Below, piece by piece: positions 55,289 through 64,000 of a stretch of DNA of 64,000 nt (its first letter is position 1; every line of letters starts with the position of its first letter). The DNA is taken from assembly GCA_021648525.1 (NCBI GenBank), contig JAKISP010000004.1, positions 1 to 64,000 of the forward strand. Direction: 5' to 3'. The stretch comes from Gammaproteobacteria bacterium. Lineage in GTDB: Bacteria; Pseudomonadota; Gammaproteobacteria; SZUA-140. Under the pieces are notes generated by a model. That model saw nothing but the letters and a program-made list of their open reading frames with translations. It ran no database searches and had not been told where the DNA came from. A program made the translations under genes and the position numbers.

Positions 55289-56494
55289 TCACGTTTCTTT
55301 AAACAAACAGATATCAATATAAAAAATAGTCCCCTGCCCCTCCGGAACATTAAAACCAATCACACCGCTCATCTGCTCGACAATCGCTTTAGAGATGTTT
55401 AAACCCAACCCAGTTCCACCGACTTGACGGGTATCGGACCCATCAGCCTGGCTGAATTTTTCGAAAATTCGACTCTTAAATTGCTCAGGAATACCACTCC
55501 CATAATCTCTAACTTCAATACGTATCATTTCATCTTTCCGAATCACATTAATATCGACCTCAACACCCTTTGGTGAGAATTTTGCCGCATTAGATAATAG
55601 ATTATTGAGCACCTGCATTAAGCGATCAGTATCAGCATAAACAGTGGTACCATCAACAACATCATTCAGATGATATTTCACCTCATACTGCTCACCATAT
55701 GCCTGATTAGCCTCTATCGATTGCAATAAGACAACCTTCAGATCAACAGGTCCCATCACAAAATCCATTTTTCCCGATTCTATTTTAGAAATATCAAGAA
55801 TATCATTAATCAAAAATAGCAAACGTTCAGTGTTATTGCAGGCGATAGCAATTAAACGGCCAATTTCGGGTTTTAACGTCCCCATCACGCCACTGGCAAT
55901 TAATCCCAAAGAGCCACGAATTGAGGTGAGTGGTGTGCGAAGTTCATGACTCACAGTCGATGTAAATTCAGACTTAAAACGGGATGCTTCTTCCGCCTCT
56001 TGCAGTGCCTCTTCAGCCTCTTTCGCCAGTACACGTAGCACATCTTCGCGCTGAACCATCGGCGTAACATCAGTGATCTGAACCAGGCAATAATCATGAC
56101 CCTCACTTTGAATAGGCTTAACTGTCACTGACTGCTCAATGCGCTGTTGCTCCCCACCTATTTCAGAAAAATAGAGTGGAAATATTGCCTTATTGAGTGA
56201 ACGAGATAGTAGCGACGCCGTACGCGTGTCCAGCGCCGCATTAATCACAGTCTCAACTCTCCTACCTTTTAAAGCAGGAAAGACATCCACAAAGGCACTG
56301 CCAACGACATCCTCTCTTTTGAGTGATGACGCCTGCACCATCCATTCATTCCACAAAATTATTTTGCGCTCACTATCAACCAGAAAAAGGCCATTTTCAC
56401 TTAGATCCAGCACCTTTCCAAACAGATGATCGGCAGGCGAAGCGATAATCTCAGCCTCGCCATAACGATTAATGTGACTTGCATCAGGCAGCAC
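55289..56494 (-). CDS. PAS-domain histidine kinase
   Basis: The 401-residue soluble kinase has an N-terminal PAS domain (about 25-145), a short coiled coil, a HisKA domain with His183 in SHELRTPLTSIRG, and an ATPase domain with NLLSNAAKFSP, RDYGSGIP and GGTGLGLNISKAIVE. No transmembrane helix is present. It starts with GTG and overlaps the CheC-like gene by 11 bp. It is the third gene of a response regulator-CheC-kinase run. Confidence 0.92.
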   Translation of the reverse strand: MLPDASHINRYGEAEIIASPADHLFGKVLDLSENGLFLVDSERKIILWNEWMVQASSLKREDVVGSAFVDVFPALKGRRVETVINAALDTRTASLLSRSLNKAIFPLYFSEIGGEQQRIEQSVTVKPIQSEGHDYCLVQITDVTPMVQREDVLRVLAKEAEEALQEAEEASRFKSEFTSTVSHELRTPLTSIRGSLGLIASGVMGTLKPEIGRLIAIACNNTERLLFLINDILDISKIESGKMDFVMGPVDLKVVLLQSIEANQAYGEQYEVKYHLNDVVDGTTVYADTDRLMQVLNNLLSNAAKFSPKGVEVDINVIRKDEMIRIEVRDYGSGIPEQFKSRIFEKFSQADGSDTRQVGGTGLGLNISKAIVEQMSGVIGFNVPEGQGTIFYIDICLFKET

Positions 56495-57098
56495 TAATCT
56501 GCTCGTCTAGCTGAGAAATAAAATCATGTAAGGAATCAACATTTAGCATCAATGTTACATAACCATTGATTGACTGACTTTCGAGGCCAAAATCCACCTT
56601 AAGAAACATAACAAGATCGTCTTCATCACCAGTTTCAACCGAAAAGAGTTCATTTCCAGTGCCTTTTATAAAACGCGGCAATGAACTCACAATCTCTTTT
56701 TTTAGAAGATCAGCAACACTACTCACTACAGAATTCAGAATAATATTCCCGATCTCACACATCGCCTCCTGTTCCATCTCAGTCAAACTCTCAACGGGCA
56801 CCGTATCCCCAAGCAAAATCCTGACAATGGAGAGCGTCTTTTCCTCTGGAAACATCAGTAAAGCGTCACCTGTCAGCGCACCCGTCATCGCCTGTGTCAC
56901 ACCACTCATTCTTGCTGCATTTGCCTGGTCAAATTTGTTGGCCGCCACACTTCGCTGCAAAAAATCAACCTCAGGGACAGAGAGTGAAACCTCTTCATCG
57001 ACCATTTCACTCAACACAGCGGCAGCACTGCCCATACTAATGTTCAGCACTTCCGTTATATAGTCCCGCTGAAGATCTGTGATCTCTAACATGCCCAT
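56484..57098 (-). CDS. CheC-like phosphatase-family protein
   Basis: The 204-residue protein matches the CheC pattern. ITEVLNISMGSAAAVLSEM near the N-terminus and MCEIGNIILNSVVSSVADLL in the middle are the two E/N motif regions, and TGALTGDALLMFP is the family core. CheC proteins dephosphorylate phosphorylated response regulators. In the first region the acidic residue is in TEVLN, in the second in CEIGN. Its ATG overlaps the response regulator stop by 1 bp, suggesting that the regulator is its target. Confidence 0.85.
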   Translation of the reverse strand: MGMLEITDLQRDYITEVLNISMGSAAAVLSEMVDEEVSLSVPEVDFLQRSVAANKFDQANAARMSGVTQAMTGALTGDALLMFPEEKTLSIVRILLGDTVPVESLTEMEQEAMCEIGNIILNSVVSSVADLLKKEIVSSLPRFIKGTGNELFSVETGDEDDLVMFLKVDFGLESQSINGYVTLMLNVDSLHDFISQLDEQISAA

Positions 57099-57457
57099 TA
57101 TTCCACCTGAGACATGATGTCAGCGATTTTATCTTCAGTAATCGGTTTTTTCGCAAAACCAATACCGAGTACCTCTGCACGTTTCTGAATAATTTCCTGA
57201 ACATTAGCGGTTAACATTGAAATATAGGCCGAAGGATAAAGTGCTTTCATTTTTTCCGCCAACACCATGCCATTCATACCGGGCATATTGAAATCAATAA
57301 TCATCAAGTCAATCGACTCACCGCAATGAGTCAACGCCTCATCACCGCTACCAGACTCTATAATCGACCATTCAGGATGGCGGTCAATCACCACACTTTT
57401 TATCAACATACGTGAAACACGGCTATCATCAACAATCAATACCGTCTTTTCAGCCAT
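57098..57457 (-). CDS. Single-domain response regulator (CheY-like)
   Basis: From the ATG at 57457, preceded by GGAGGTGG, the protein has 119 residues. It is a lone receiver domain with the acidic pair at 10-11, phosphoacceptor Asp55 in LMIIDFNMPG, and Lys in FAKKPIT. With no output domain it must act by protein contact. It is the first of three overlapping genes with the CheC-like protein and the PAS kinase. Confidence 0.93.
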   Translation of the reverse strand: MAEKTVLIVDDSRVSRMLIKSVVIDRHPEWSIIESGSGDEALTHCGESIDLMIIDFNMPGMNGMVLAEKMKALYPSAYISMLTANVQEIIQKRAEVLGIGFAKKPITEDKIADIMSQVE

Positions 57458-58065
57458 TGCTACCACCTCCATTGTGACTCATTAAAATATTCAAAAGCCC
57501 ACCACTTAACATTGTATTATAAATATATTTATATATTAAGATTGCATGCCTCTCGAAAGTGTATCTTAGAGCAGTAAAAAACAGAGGGGGAGTATTAAAG
57601 ATATGCACTGCATGTGCGGTTGTTTCACTTATTCTCAGACTCCATGTCTTACCGTCATAAACGCTACCGATTCCTAGCACGCGTTACTAATTTCCGTATG
57701 CAATTCAGTTAGCGGCAAAAAAAAACATTATTTAAGGCTGAAGGAACTTTTTTTCTTAATAAAGCTAAATATAGCTATACATATAATAAAGAGAGCAAAG
57801 TAATCCGACTAATATCTGGCATTAATAGCAAGTTTCTTTATGTTATCAATAATCTTCAGGCGCTCTTTACAGCCGTGAATTAACATAGCCTGTTAATCAT
57901 TATATTCACAAGAAATATACTGCCTGGATAAAGGGTAAAACGTAATCAAAAAAGTCAGCAGGTGGGTATGCTCAAGATGGAAAATATTTTGTATATTGTA
58001 AAGCAGGATTGACCCACTTATTTAGTGAACCAGGCACTTTCACACTAATTGAGACAAGCACTATC
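57458..58065. other. AT-rich intergenic region
   Basis: About 600 bp with no gene I can support. The sequence is AT-rich with short A/T runs (57530, 57720-57790). It probably contains the promoter of the response regulator-CheC-kinase genes. No repeat or stable hairpin stands out. Confidence 0.4.
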
Positions 58066-58368
58066 TTAAGCCTCTCTCAGGCCACCATTCACTGACTCCG
58101 TAGTCCTTTCACTTTTTTCTTTATATTTTTCGAGCAATTCACCCGCTTTCCTTTTAACATCATCACTTATATCTTCAGCGTGGTCAGTCGCTTCATCCGC
58201 AAGCGCCTTTGCTTTATCACTCACATCCCGCGAGATTTCAGCCGCCTCTTTCTTCACCTCTTCCAGGACATCCGCTGCACCCTCTTTTAAATCATGCAAT
58301 AAGCCAGCATGAGTGGTAAATGAAGCCATTGACAGGATTAAAAAAAATGGGAGTTTATAGTGATTCAT
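58066..58368 (-). CDS. Small exported helical protein
   Basis: From the ATG at 58368 the 100-residue protein has a signal peptide ending FTTHA. An almost purely helical, charged remainder follows, with heptad-like repeats (LKEGAADVLEEVKKEAAEIS, VSDKAKALADEATDHAEDIS). The pattern resembles LEA-like or apolipoprotein-like amphipathic helices. I know no function. A TTG upstream start is less likely because the signal peptide would begin inside the frame. Confidence 0.7.
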   Translation of the reverse strand: MNHYKLPFFLILSMASFTTHAGLLHDLKEGAADVLEEVKKEAAEISRDVSDKAKALADEATDHAEDISDDVKRKAGELLEKYKEKSERTTESVNGGLREA

Positions 58369-58400
58369 TTTCAGGTATCTATGACTATTCAATTAAATAT

Positions 58401-58802
58401 TTATTTGCCAATAAAACGAATGATCTTGCGCCGCTGACGCTTATCCGGTTTGTGAACTGAAAAACCACCCGCTGAAGCCGATAATTTACGCAGTGACTGC
58501 AGGCGTTCACGATCCGCAATGCTTTCATCCGTCTCGGCATAAAGCGCCTGCGCAATCGTAGCAGAACCACGCTTGTCACTAACCGCAAGTACTGCAACTG
58601 TCATTTCGGTTAAAGAGCGACGAATGCGCAATAGGTTGTTTAATTTCACTTCTTTGCTCGGTTTAGCACGAAAACCATTCAGGTGAATTTTACCGCCATT
58701 GATCGCTTCAGTCGCCAGCGAGCGGGTTTTATAAAAGCGAGCCGCCCATAACCATTTATCGAGCCGCACGCCCTGCTCAATTTTGCCTGCTGTTTTATTC
58801 AC
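58401..58802 (-). CDS. hslR: Heat-shock protein 15 (S4 domain)
   Basis: Hsp15 binds 50S ribosomal subunits carrying a stalled nascent chain in E. coli. The 133-residue protein has an S4 RNA-binding domain at about 10-60 (GVRLDKWLWAARFYKTRSLA, GKIHLNGFRAKPSKEV) and a basic C-terminus ending KRQRRKIIRFIGK. The start codon is GTG. It lies downstream of htpG on the same strand, separated by a terminator. Confidence 0.92.
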   Translation of the reverse strand: MNKTAGKIEQGVRLDKWLWAARFYKTRSLATEAINGGKIHLNGFRAKPSKEVKLNNLLRIRRSLTEMTVAVLAVSDKRGSATIAQALYAETDESIADRERLQSLRKLSASAGGFSVHKPDKRQRRKIIRFIGK

Positions 58803-58823
58803 TCATCTCTCGTATTATTACCA

Positions 58824-58862
58824 TAAAAAAACCCCGCCCTTAATAGATTTAGGGGCGAGGCC
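58824..58862 (-). terminator. Rho-independent terminator of htpG
   Basis: On the minus strand CCTCGCCC pairs with GGGCGGGG (one G-T wobble) around a 12-nt loop and is followed by a run of seven T. It begins about 10 bp after the htpG stop. Confidence 0.9.
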
Positions 58863-58870
58863 ATTTCTAT

Positions 58871-60772
58871 TTAAGCGACTGCGGCTACTAGCAACGTATT
58901 GACTCTATTCACAAAGGCAGATGGATCATCCAGCTGCCCACCTTCTGTCAACATCGCCTGATCAAACAACACCGAGGAAATATCACCAAAACGCCCCTCA
59001 TCCGCTTCCTCTTTTAACTGGAGTACAATCGGGTGCTGCGGATTCACTTCAAGAATCGGCTTACTCGAAGGCATCGCCTGCCCTGCCGCTTCCATGATTT
59101 TTTGCATGTTGATCGCCATCTCCTGCTCTTCAACCACCAGGCAAGAAGGAGAATTGGTCAGGCGATGGGTTAGACGAACCTCTTTAACGCGCTCACCCAG
59201 CGATTCCTGCATACGTGTAGTAAGATCTTTACACTCATCCACCGCTTTTTCGAAGGCCTCTTTTTCACCCTCATCTTCCAGCTCGCCCAATTCCAGCGCC
59301 CCCTTAGCAACTGATTGCAGTGACTTACCATCGAACTCAGTGAAGTAAGACATTGACCACTCATCCACACGATCACTCATCAACAGTACTTCGATTCCCT
59401 TAGTTTTAAATACTTCCAGGTGAGGGCTATTTTTAGCCGCCGCATAGTTATCAGCGGTGACATAGTAGATTTTGCTCTGCCCCTCTTTCATGCGTGAGAT
59501 GTAATCGGCCAGTGAGACATCCTGCGCATCCCCGTCACTCTCGGTTGAGGTATAACGCAACAACTTCGCAATACGTTCACGATTACCAGTATCTTCCGCG
59601 ATGCCTTCTTTTAATACGCAGCCAAACTGGTCCCAGAATGTTTTGTATTTTTCAGCATCTTTTTTAACCATGCTTTCCAGCATAGCCAACACCTTCTTCA
59701 CAGAGGCACCACGAATGGTGTCGATCATGCGATTATGCTGTAGAATTTCACGCGAAACATTCAATGGCAGATCGCTAGAGTCAATCACACCACGCACAAA
59801 ACGCAGATAGGTTGGCATCAACTGATCGGTGGTATCCATAATGAAGACACGCTTTACATAGAGTTTGATACCATGTTTCTGTTCGCGATCCCAAAGATCA
59901 AATGGTGCACGCTGTGGAATGAAAAGCAGCGAGGTGTATGACTGATTCCCTTCAACGTGGCTATGCACATGAGTCAGTGGATCCTGAAAATCATGGCTCA
60001 CATGCTTGTAAAATTCATTGTACTCTTCGTCGGTGATATCTTTTTTAGCACGCGCCCATAGTGCCGAAGCACTGTTCACGGCTTCAAATTCACCCGCTTT
60101 TTCTTCATCTTTCGATGGCATCATGATCGGCAGCGAAATGTGATCCGAGTATTTGTTGATAGTTGAACGCAAACGATAATCATCCAGAAATTCTTCCTGA
60201 TCTTCACGCAGGTGCAGCGTCACTTCAGTACCACGACCCGGTTTATCAACCGTTTCCAGCTCATAGCTACCTTCACCTTCGGAGGTCCAGCGAACGCCAT
60301 GCTCAGAGCCCGTGCCTGCACGGCGGGTAGTCAGGGTCACTTTATCAGCGACGATAAAGGCAGAATAGAAACCGACACCAAACTGACCGATTAGCTGGCT
60401 ATCTTTGGCCTGGTCACCGCTTAATGTATCAAAAAACTGGCGTGTACCCGATTTTGCGATGGTACCAATATTATCGACCACCTCGGTACGGCTCATACCG
60501 ATGCCGTTATCCGAGATCGTCACCGTACGTGCCTCTTTATCAAATGAGACATTCAGCTTTAATTCTGACTCGCCTTCATAGAGCGCATCATCACTCAACG
60601 CCTCGAAACGCAGCTTATCGCAGGCATCAGAGGCGTTTGAGATCAACTCACGCAGAAAAATCTCCTTATTTGAATAGAGTGAGTGAATCATCAGCTTTAG
60701 TAGCTGCTGAACCTCTGTTTGAAACTCTAATGTTTCCTTATGCGCCTCTGTGGTGGTCTCTGTGGTGGTCAT
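58871..60772 (-). CDS. htpG: Chaperone protein HtpG (Hsp90)
   Basis: The 633-residue bacterial Hsp90 has the N-terminal ATP-binding domain with [25 protein letters not shown] and [16 protein letters not shown]. The middle domain has [18 protein letters not shown], and the C-terminal domain is the dimerisation region. It helps fold client proteins in the cytoplasm. It stands alone with its own terminator. I looked for a heat-shock promoter upstream and did not find one with good spacing. Confidence 0.98.
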   Translation of the reverse strand: MTTTETTTEAHKETLEFQTEVQQLLKLMIHSLYSNKEIFLRELISNASDACDKLRFEALSDDALYEGESELKLNVSFDKEARTVTISDNGIGMSRTEVVDNIGTIAKSGTRQFFDTLSGDQAKDSQLIGQFGVGFYSAFIVADKVTLTTRRAGTGSEHGVRWTSEGEGSYELETVDKPGRGTEVTLHLREDQEEFLDDYRLRSTINKYSDHISLPIMMPSKDEEKAGEFEAVNSASALWARAKKDITDEEYNEFYKHVSHDFQDPLTHVHSHVEGNQSYTSLLFIPQRAPFDLWDREQKHGIKLYVKRVFIMDTTDQLMPTYLRFVRGVIDSSDLPLNVSREILQHNRMIDTIRGASVKKVLAMLESMVKKDAEKYKTFWDQFGCVLKEGIAEDTGNRERIAKLLRYTSTESDGDAQDVSLADYISRMKEGQSKIYYVTADNYAAAKNSPHLEVFKTKGIEVLLMSDRVDEWSMSYFTEFDGKSLQSVAKGALELGELEDEGEKEAFEKAVDECKDLTTRMQESLGERVKEVRLTHRLTNSPSCLVVEEQEMAINMQKIMEAAGQAMPSSKPILEVNPQHPIVLQLKEEADEGRFGDISSVLFDQAMLTEGGQLDDPSAFVNRVNTLLVAAVA

Positions 60773-60994
60773 GGTGCTAACTAACTCCTCTCATTTTTAC
60801 TGTATCGGGTCGGATACCGGTTTTGGCGTCAATCACCTCTCAAGCCAAATGAACCAGCATCAAACCGCTAGAATTCGATTGTTACGGCACATTATAAAGG
60901 GATGTGCGCCTGGATAAAATAGGGGCATTTTTTTAATTTTCAAGCGCCACTGAATTATCAGTCGCTAAAACCAGCACAACAGTAACCGATACCA

Positions 60995-61025
60995 TTGACA
61001 ATACCATAGTGCTCTCGTGCATACT
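60995..61025 (+). promoter_or_regulatory. Possible promoter of ppsA
   Basis: A perfect -35 TTGACA at 60995-61000 is followed after 19 nt by CATACT at 61020-61025, which matches TATAAT in four positions. The spacing is long, so this is uncertain. The rest of 60773-60994 shows no gene or clear repeat. Confidence 0.35.
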
Positions 61026-61086
61026 GAACGGACAGGATGTTGTTTGATACAAACATTACTTTTTCGTCAACGTAAATGGAGGGGTT

Positions 61087-63477
61087 ATGCAGCATATACA
61101 CCATTTCTCCGAGCTTACCCTGAATGATATTCCGCGTGTTGGTGGCAAAAATGCCTCCCTCGGCGAAATGTACAACGCGTTAATCCCACTGGGGGTCAAG
61201 GTTCCTAACGGTTTTGCCACCAGTGCGGACGCCTATCGCCACTTTATTCAACACAATGATCTGCATGAAAAGATAGAGGCCGCACTCAATGCGCTAGATG
61301 CTAATGATGTTGATGCCCTGGCCGAAACCGGCGCGCGCATCCGTGCCTGGATCGCCCATGCCGAACTGCCAGCCGATCTGGAACAGGAGATCGGCGACGC
61401 CTACACTCGCCTGGAAAAGGAATACGGCACCAATACAGACGTCGCGGTGCGCAGCTCCGCCACCGCAGAAGACCTGCCCACCGCATCGTTTGCAGGGCAA
61501 CAGGACTCCTACCTCAACATTCGCGGCACCCACAACCTGCTACTCGCCTGCAAACAGGTGTTCGCCTCGCTCTTTACCGACCGAGCCATCTCATACCGCG
61601 TCCATCAGGGTTTTACCCATATGGACGTGGCACTCTCGATTGGCGTGCAAAAAATGGTACGCGCGGACCTCGGTGCCTCTGGCGTCCTTTTCACCCTCGA
61701 TACCGAAAGTGGCTTTCGCGACGTGGTCTTCATCACCGCCGCCTACGGCCTCGGTGAAAATATCGTACAGGGGATCGTCAATCCCGATGAGTACTACGTC
61801 TTCAAGCCCACCCTGGAAAAAGGTCACCGCCCCATCCTGCGGCGCCACCTCGGTGAAAAGGCGATCAAGATGATCTACTCCGGCGACCCCACCGCAGGTA
61901 TCTCGACCCATAACGTGCATGTACTGCGCGAAGAGCAGGAACGTTTTGTGCTGACTGATGACGAGGTACTGCAGCTGGCGCGCGATGCAATGATCATCGA
62001 AAAACATTACACCGACCATGCAGGGGTTGACCGTCCGATGGATATCGAGTGGGCCAAAGATGGCAATACCGGTGAGATCTTTATTGTACAGGCGCGGCCC
62101 GAAACCGTGCAGGCCAACCGAGACCTCAACGTACACCGTAGCTATACCCTCAAAGGTGAAGGTGAAATACTTGCTCAGGGCAAGAGCGTCGGGCAAAAAA
62201 TTGCCACTGGCAAGGCGCGCGTGATATTCGAAGCGTCACAGATGCGCGAGCTACAAGCGGGCGAGGTACTGGTAACCGACATCACCGACCCCGACTGGGA
62301 ACCGGTGATGAAGATCGCCGCTGGCCTTGTCACCAACCGTGGCGGACGCACCTGCCACGCCGCCATCATCGCGCGAGAACTCGGCATCCCGGCAATTGTC
62401 GGCTGTGGCGATGCAACGCAAACACTACGCACTGGCGAGATGGTCACCGTCTCGTGTGCTCAGGGGGATAGTGGTTATGTCTATCGCGGCGAACAAAAGT
62501 TTGAGGTCGAAGAGATAGACCTCAGCACACTCAGGAAGCCCAAAACCAATATCATGCTCAATCTTGGCAACCCCGAGCAGGCGTATAAATTTTCGCATCT
62601 GCCAAACAGTGGCGTTGGGCTGGCGCGACTGGAGTTTATTATTAACAACACCATTCGTGTGCATCCACGTGCGCTGCTTGAATATGAGTTGCTCGACAAA
62701 GAGACACAGCAACAGATCGATACCATTTGTGCTGGTTATCCTGATCGTAAAAGTTTTTTTATCAAACGCCTCGCCGAAGGGATCAGCACCATCGCCGCTG
62801 CTTTTTACCCCAAACCCGTGATCGTACGCATGAGCGATTTCAAATCAAATGAATACGCATCCCTGATTGGTGGCAAGCAATTTGAACCCGAAGAAGAGAA
62901 CCCCATGATCGGCCTGCGTGGTGCCAATCGTTATTTTTCAGAACACTTTGCCGAATGCTTCAAACTCGAATGTGCTGCAATGAAGCGCGCACGTGAACGG
63001 ATGGGATTAGATAATATCGCACTGATGATTCCTTTTGTTCGCACAGTCGATGAAGGAATCAAGACCCTGGAGCTAATGGCTGTCGAAGGATTAGCACGCG
63101 GTGAAAATGGGCTCAAAATTCACATGATGTGCGAAATCCCCTCCAACGCACTACTGGCTGATGAGTTTTTAGAACATTTCGATGGTTTTTCAATCGGCTC
63201 CAATGACCTCACACAATTAACACTCGGTATCGACCGCGACTCCGGCATCGTCAGCGGCTTTGATGAACGCAATCCCGCTGTTACCAGGCTGATTGAGATG
63301 GCAATCACCGCCTGTAAAAAACAGGGGAAATATGTCGGCATCTGCGGTCAGGCGCCCTCTGACTATCCAGAAATGACACAGTGGCTGGTCAAACAGGGGA
63401 TCGATTCTATTTCACTTAATCCGGATAGTATTCTGGAGATGACCCGGGCTGTCCTTGAGATTGAGGGGGAAAAATAG
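61087..63477 (+). CDS. ppsA: Phosphoenolpyruvate synthase
   Basis: Converts pyruvate to phosphoenolpyruvate with ATP, the first step of gluconeogenesis from pyruvate. The 796-residue protein has an N-terminal ATP-binding domain (VRSSATAEDLPTASFAGQQD), a mobile domain with catalytic His in GGRTCHAAIIARELGIPAIV, and a C-terminal TIM-barrel domain with GLRGANRYFS and the catalytic Cys in GICGQAPSD. GGAGGGG precedes the ATG. The regulator gene often paired with ppsA is not in this window. Confidence 0.97.
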   Translation: MQHIHHFSELTLNDIPRVGGKNASLGEMYNALIPLGVKVPNGFATSADAYRHFIQHNDLHEKIEAALNALDANDVDALAETGARIRAWIAHAELPADLEQEIGDAYTRLEKEYGTNTDVAVRSSATAEDLPTASFAGQQDSYLNIRGTHNLLLACKQVFASLFTDRAISYRVHQGFTHMDVALSIGVQKMVRADLGASGVLFTLDTESGFRDVVFITAAYGLGENIVQGIVNPDEYYVFKPTLEKGHRPILRRHLGEKAIKMIYSGDPTAGISTHNVHVLREEQERFVLTDDEVLQLARDAMIIEKHYTDHAGVDRPMDIEWAKDGNTGEIFIVQARPETVQANRDLNVHRSYTLKGEGEILAQGKSVGQKIATGKARVIFEASQMRELQAGEVLVTDITDPDWEPVMKIAAGLVTNRGGRTCHAAIIARELGIPAIVGCGDATQTLRTGEMVTVSCAQGDSGYVYRGEQKFEVEEIDLSTLRKPKTNIMLNLGNPEQAYKFSHLPNSGVGLARLEFIINNTIRVHPRALLEYELLDKETQQQIDTICAGYPDRKSFFIKRLAEGISTIAAAFYPKPVIVRMSDFKSNEYASLIGGKQFEPEEENPMIGLRGANRYFSEHFAECFKLECAAMKRARERMGLDNIALMIPFVRTVDEGIKTLELMAVEGLARGENGLKIHMMCEIPSNALLADEFLEHFDGFSIGSNDLTQLTLGIDRDSGIVSGFDERNPAVTRLIEMAITACKKQGKYVGICGQAPSDYPEMTQWLVKQGIDSISLNPDSILEMTRAVLEIEGEK

Positions 63478-63530
63478 ATTTTTACTAAGAAAATCCATTA
63501 CTACCCCTCTTATTACATCTTTTACTAAAC

Positions 63531-63556
63531 TTGCTCCCGATCTTCATCGGGAGCAA
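63531..63556 (+). terminator. Perfect hairpin downstream of ppsA
   Basis: TTGCTCCCGAT at 63531-63541 pairs with ATCGGGAGCAA at 63546-63556 around a CTTC loop (11 bp). It lies about 55 bp after the ppsA stop. There is no T-run, so it may be an RNA-end stabiliser or a weak terminator. Confidence 0.5.
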
Positions 63557-63719
63557 CAGGCTCTTCCAGCTAATTTGAAGGCGCTAATCACTTAAAACTG
63601 CAATTTTTCTGTTTTTTCAGATTCTCGTCAGCCTGCCGATAGTATATATGGAATCATAATTACTCAGGTTATCACCACCTTTTGTTTATAACCTTTGAAA
63701 AAAATAATGGGTACGGTCA

Positions 63720-64000
63720 GTGGCTATCAGTGCGCAAATTAAATTAATCACTTTATCTATCATCAGTCTTACACTAGCGGCCTGTAGTGGATCCTCTACG
63801 CCAGCCGCCTCTACGCCATCACCCACAGCTGTTTCAACTTATTCAATTAGCGGCAGTGTCAACATTTCACCCAACACAGGCCTGACACTACAAAACAACA
63901 GTGGAGACACATTGATGATTGGCGGTGTATCATTTGAATTTTCTACCGCACTACCTGACGGCAGTGACTACAACATCACTGTGTCCAACCAACCCTCAGG
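63720..64000 (+). CDS. Lipoprotein, start only (runs off the window)
   Basis: A GTG-initiated frame is open to the window end. The N-terminus MAISAQIKLITLSIISLTLA is followed by the lipobox cysteine in LAACSGSS. A Ser/Thr/Pro/Ala linker comes next, then a beta-rich repeat-like stretch (SISGSVNISPNTGLTLQNNS, FEFSTALPDGSDYNITVS) typical of large bacterial surface lipoproteins with Ig-like or beta-sandwich repeats. The remainder is beyond the window. Confidence 0.7.
   Translation, partial: MAISAQIKLITLSIISLTLAACSGSSTPAASTPSPTAVSTYSISGSVNISPNTGLTLQNNSGDTLMIGGVSFEFSTALPDGSDYNITVSNQPS

Noticed and set aside
57450-57680. 76-codon minus-strand open frame upstream of the response regulator
   Set aside because: It overlaps the response regulator start and its strong ribosome-binding site, and shows no domain-like pattern.
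60773-60900. Heat-shock sigma-32 promoter before htpG
   Set aside because: A CTTGAGA-like -35 and a CCCGATAC-like -10 are present but about 29 nt apart, too far for a sigma-32 promoter.

Overview
The window is chromosomal DNA from a gammaproteobacterium. The evidence is the yebC-ruvC-ruvA-ruvB-tolQRAB-pal-cpoB-queE-queC-tRNA-Lys order, a BamD lipoprotein, an rluD-pgeF pair, an ssb-yajR-uvrA block and a glnB-nadE pair. I cannot name the genus. The core genes look free-living, while the stretches between them carry accessory genes, small transposon-like elements and decaying genes.

Layout. 1-660: a structured non-coding stretch, tRNA-Lys(UUU) and its tandem promoters. 661-10446: one minus-strand run holding queuosine genes, the Tol-Pal envelope machine, Holliday-junction genes and yebC. 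10.5-13.6 kb: small membrane protein, two miniature inverted-repeat elements, an OmpA-like protein with calcium-type repeats, and a 25-residue repeat protein. 13.7-18.3 kb: a minus-strand group of Ser/Thr kinase, caspase-like lipoprotein, phage-type muramidase and holin, the most suggestive unusual gene set here. 18.6-21.2 kb: autotransporter, roadblock protein and V4R-like protein. 21.5-26.0 kb: def, a GcvR-like protein, ZIP transporter, ankyrin lipoprotein, pgeF and rluD. 26.5-30.0 kb: three tandem BamD-family lipoproteins, of which one carries a SPOR domain, one an unrecognised C-terminal domain, and the last is the ordinary BamD. 30.0-35.5 kb: nitroreductase, glnB, nadE, a lone sucD, cold-shock protein and small genes. 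35.7-39.4 kb: two spondin-domain proteins, then a two-component system.

39.5-48.8 kb is an accessory region. It holds an AAA ATPase and a Fic gene, each broken by one in-frame TAG, a methyltransferase, a potassium-channel protein and an exported protein. It ends with a two-ATPase operon whose promoter sits in a perfect 18-bp inverted repeat and appears to give a leaderless mRNA. Diverged direct repeats of about 143 bp flank the last 4.5 kb of this region. 48.9-55.3 kb: ssb, a YajR-like transporter, uvrA and a BepA-type protease. 55.3-57.5 kb: response regulator, CheC-like protein and PAS histidine kinase in overlapping order. 58-64 kb: small helical exported protein, hslR, htpG, ppsA and the start of a lipoprotein.

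Envelope themes recur: Tol-Pal, three BamD-type lipoproteins, a BepA protease, an OmpA protein, an autotransporter and several lipoproteins. The kinase-caspase-lysis group and the ATPase operon are the best candidates for an undescribed system. Both are inferred from domains and layout only.
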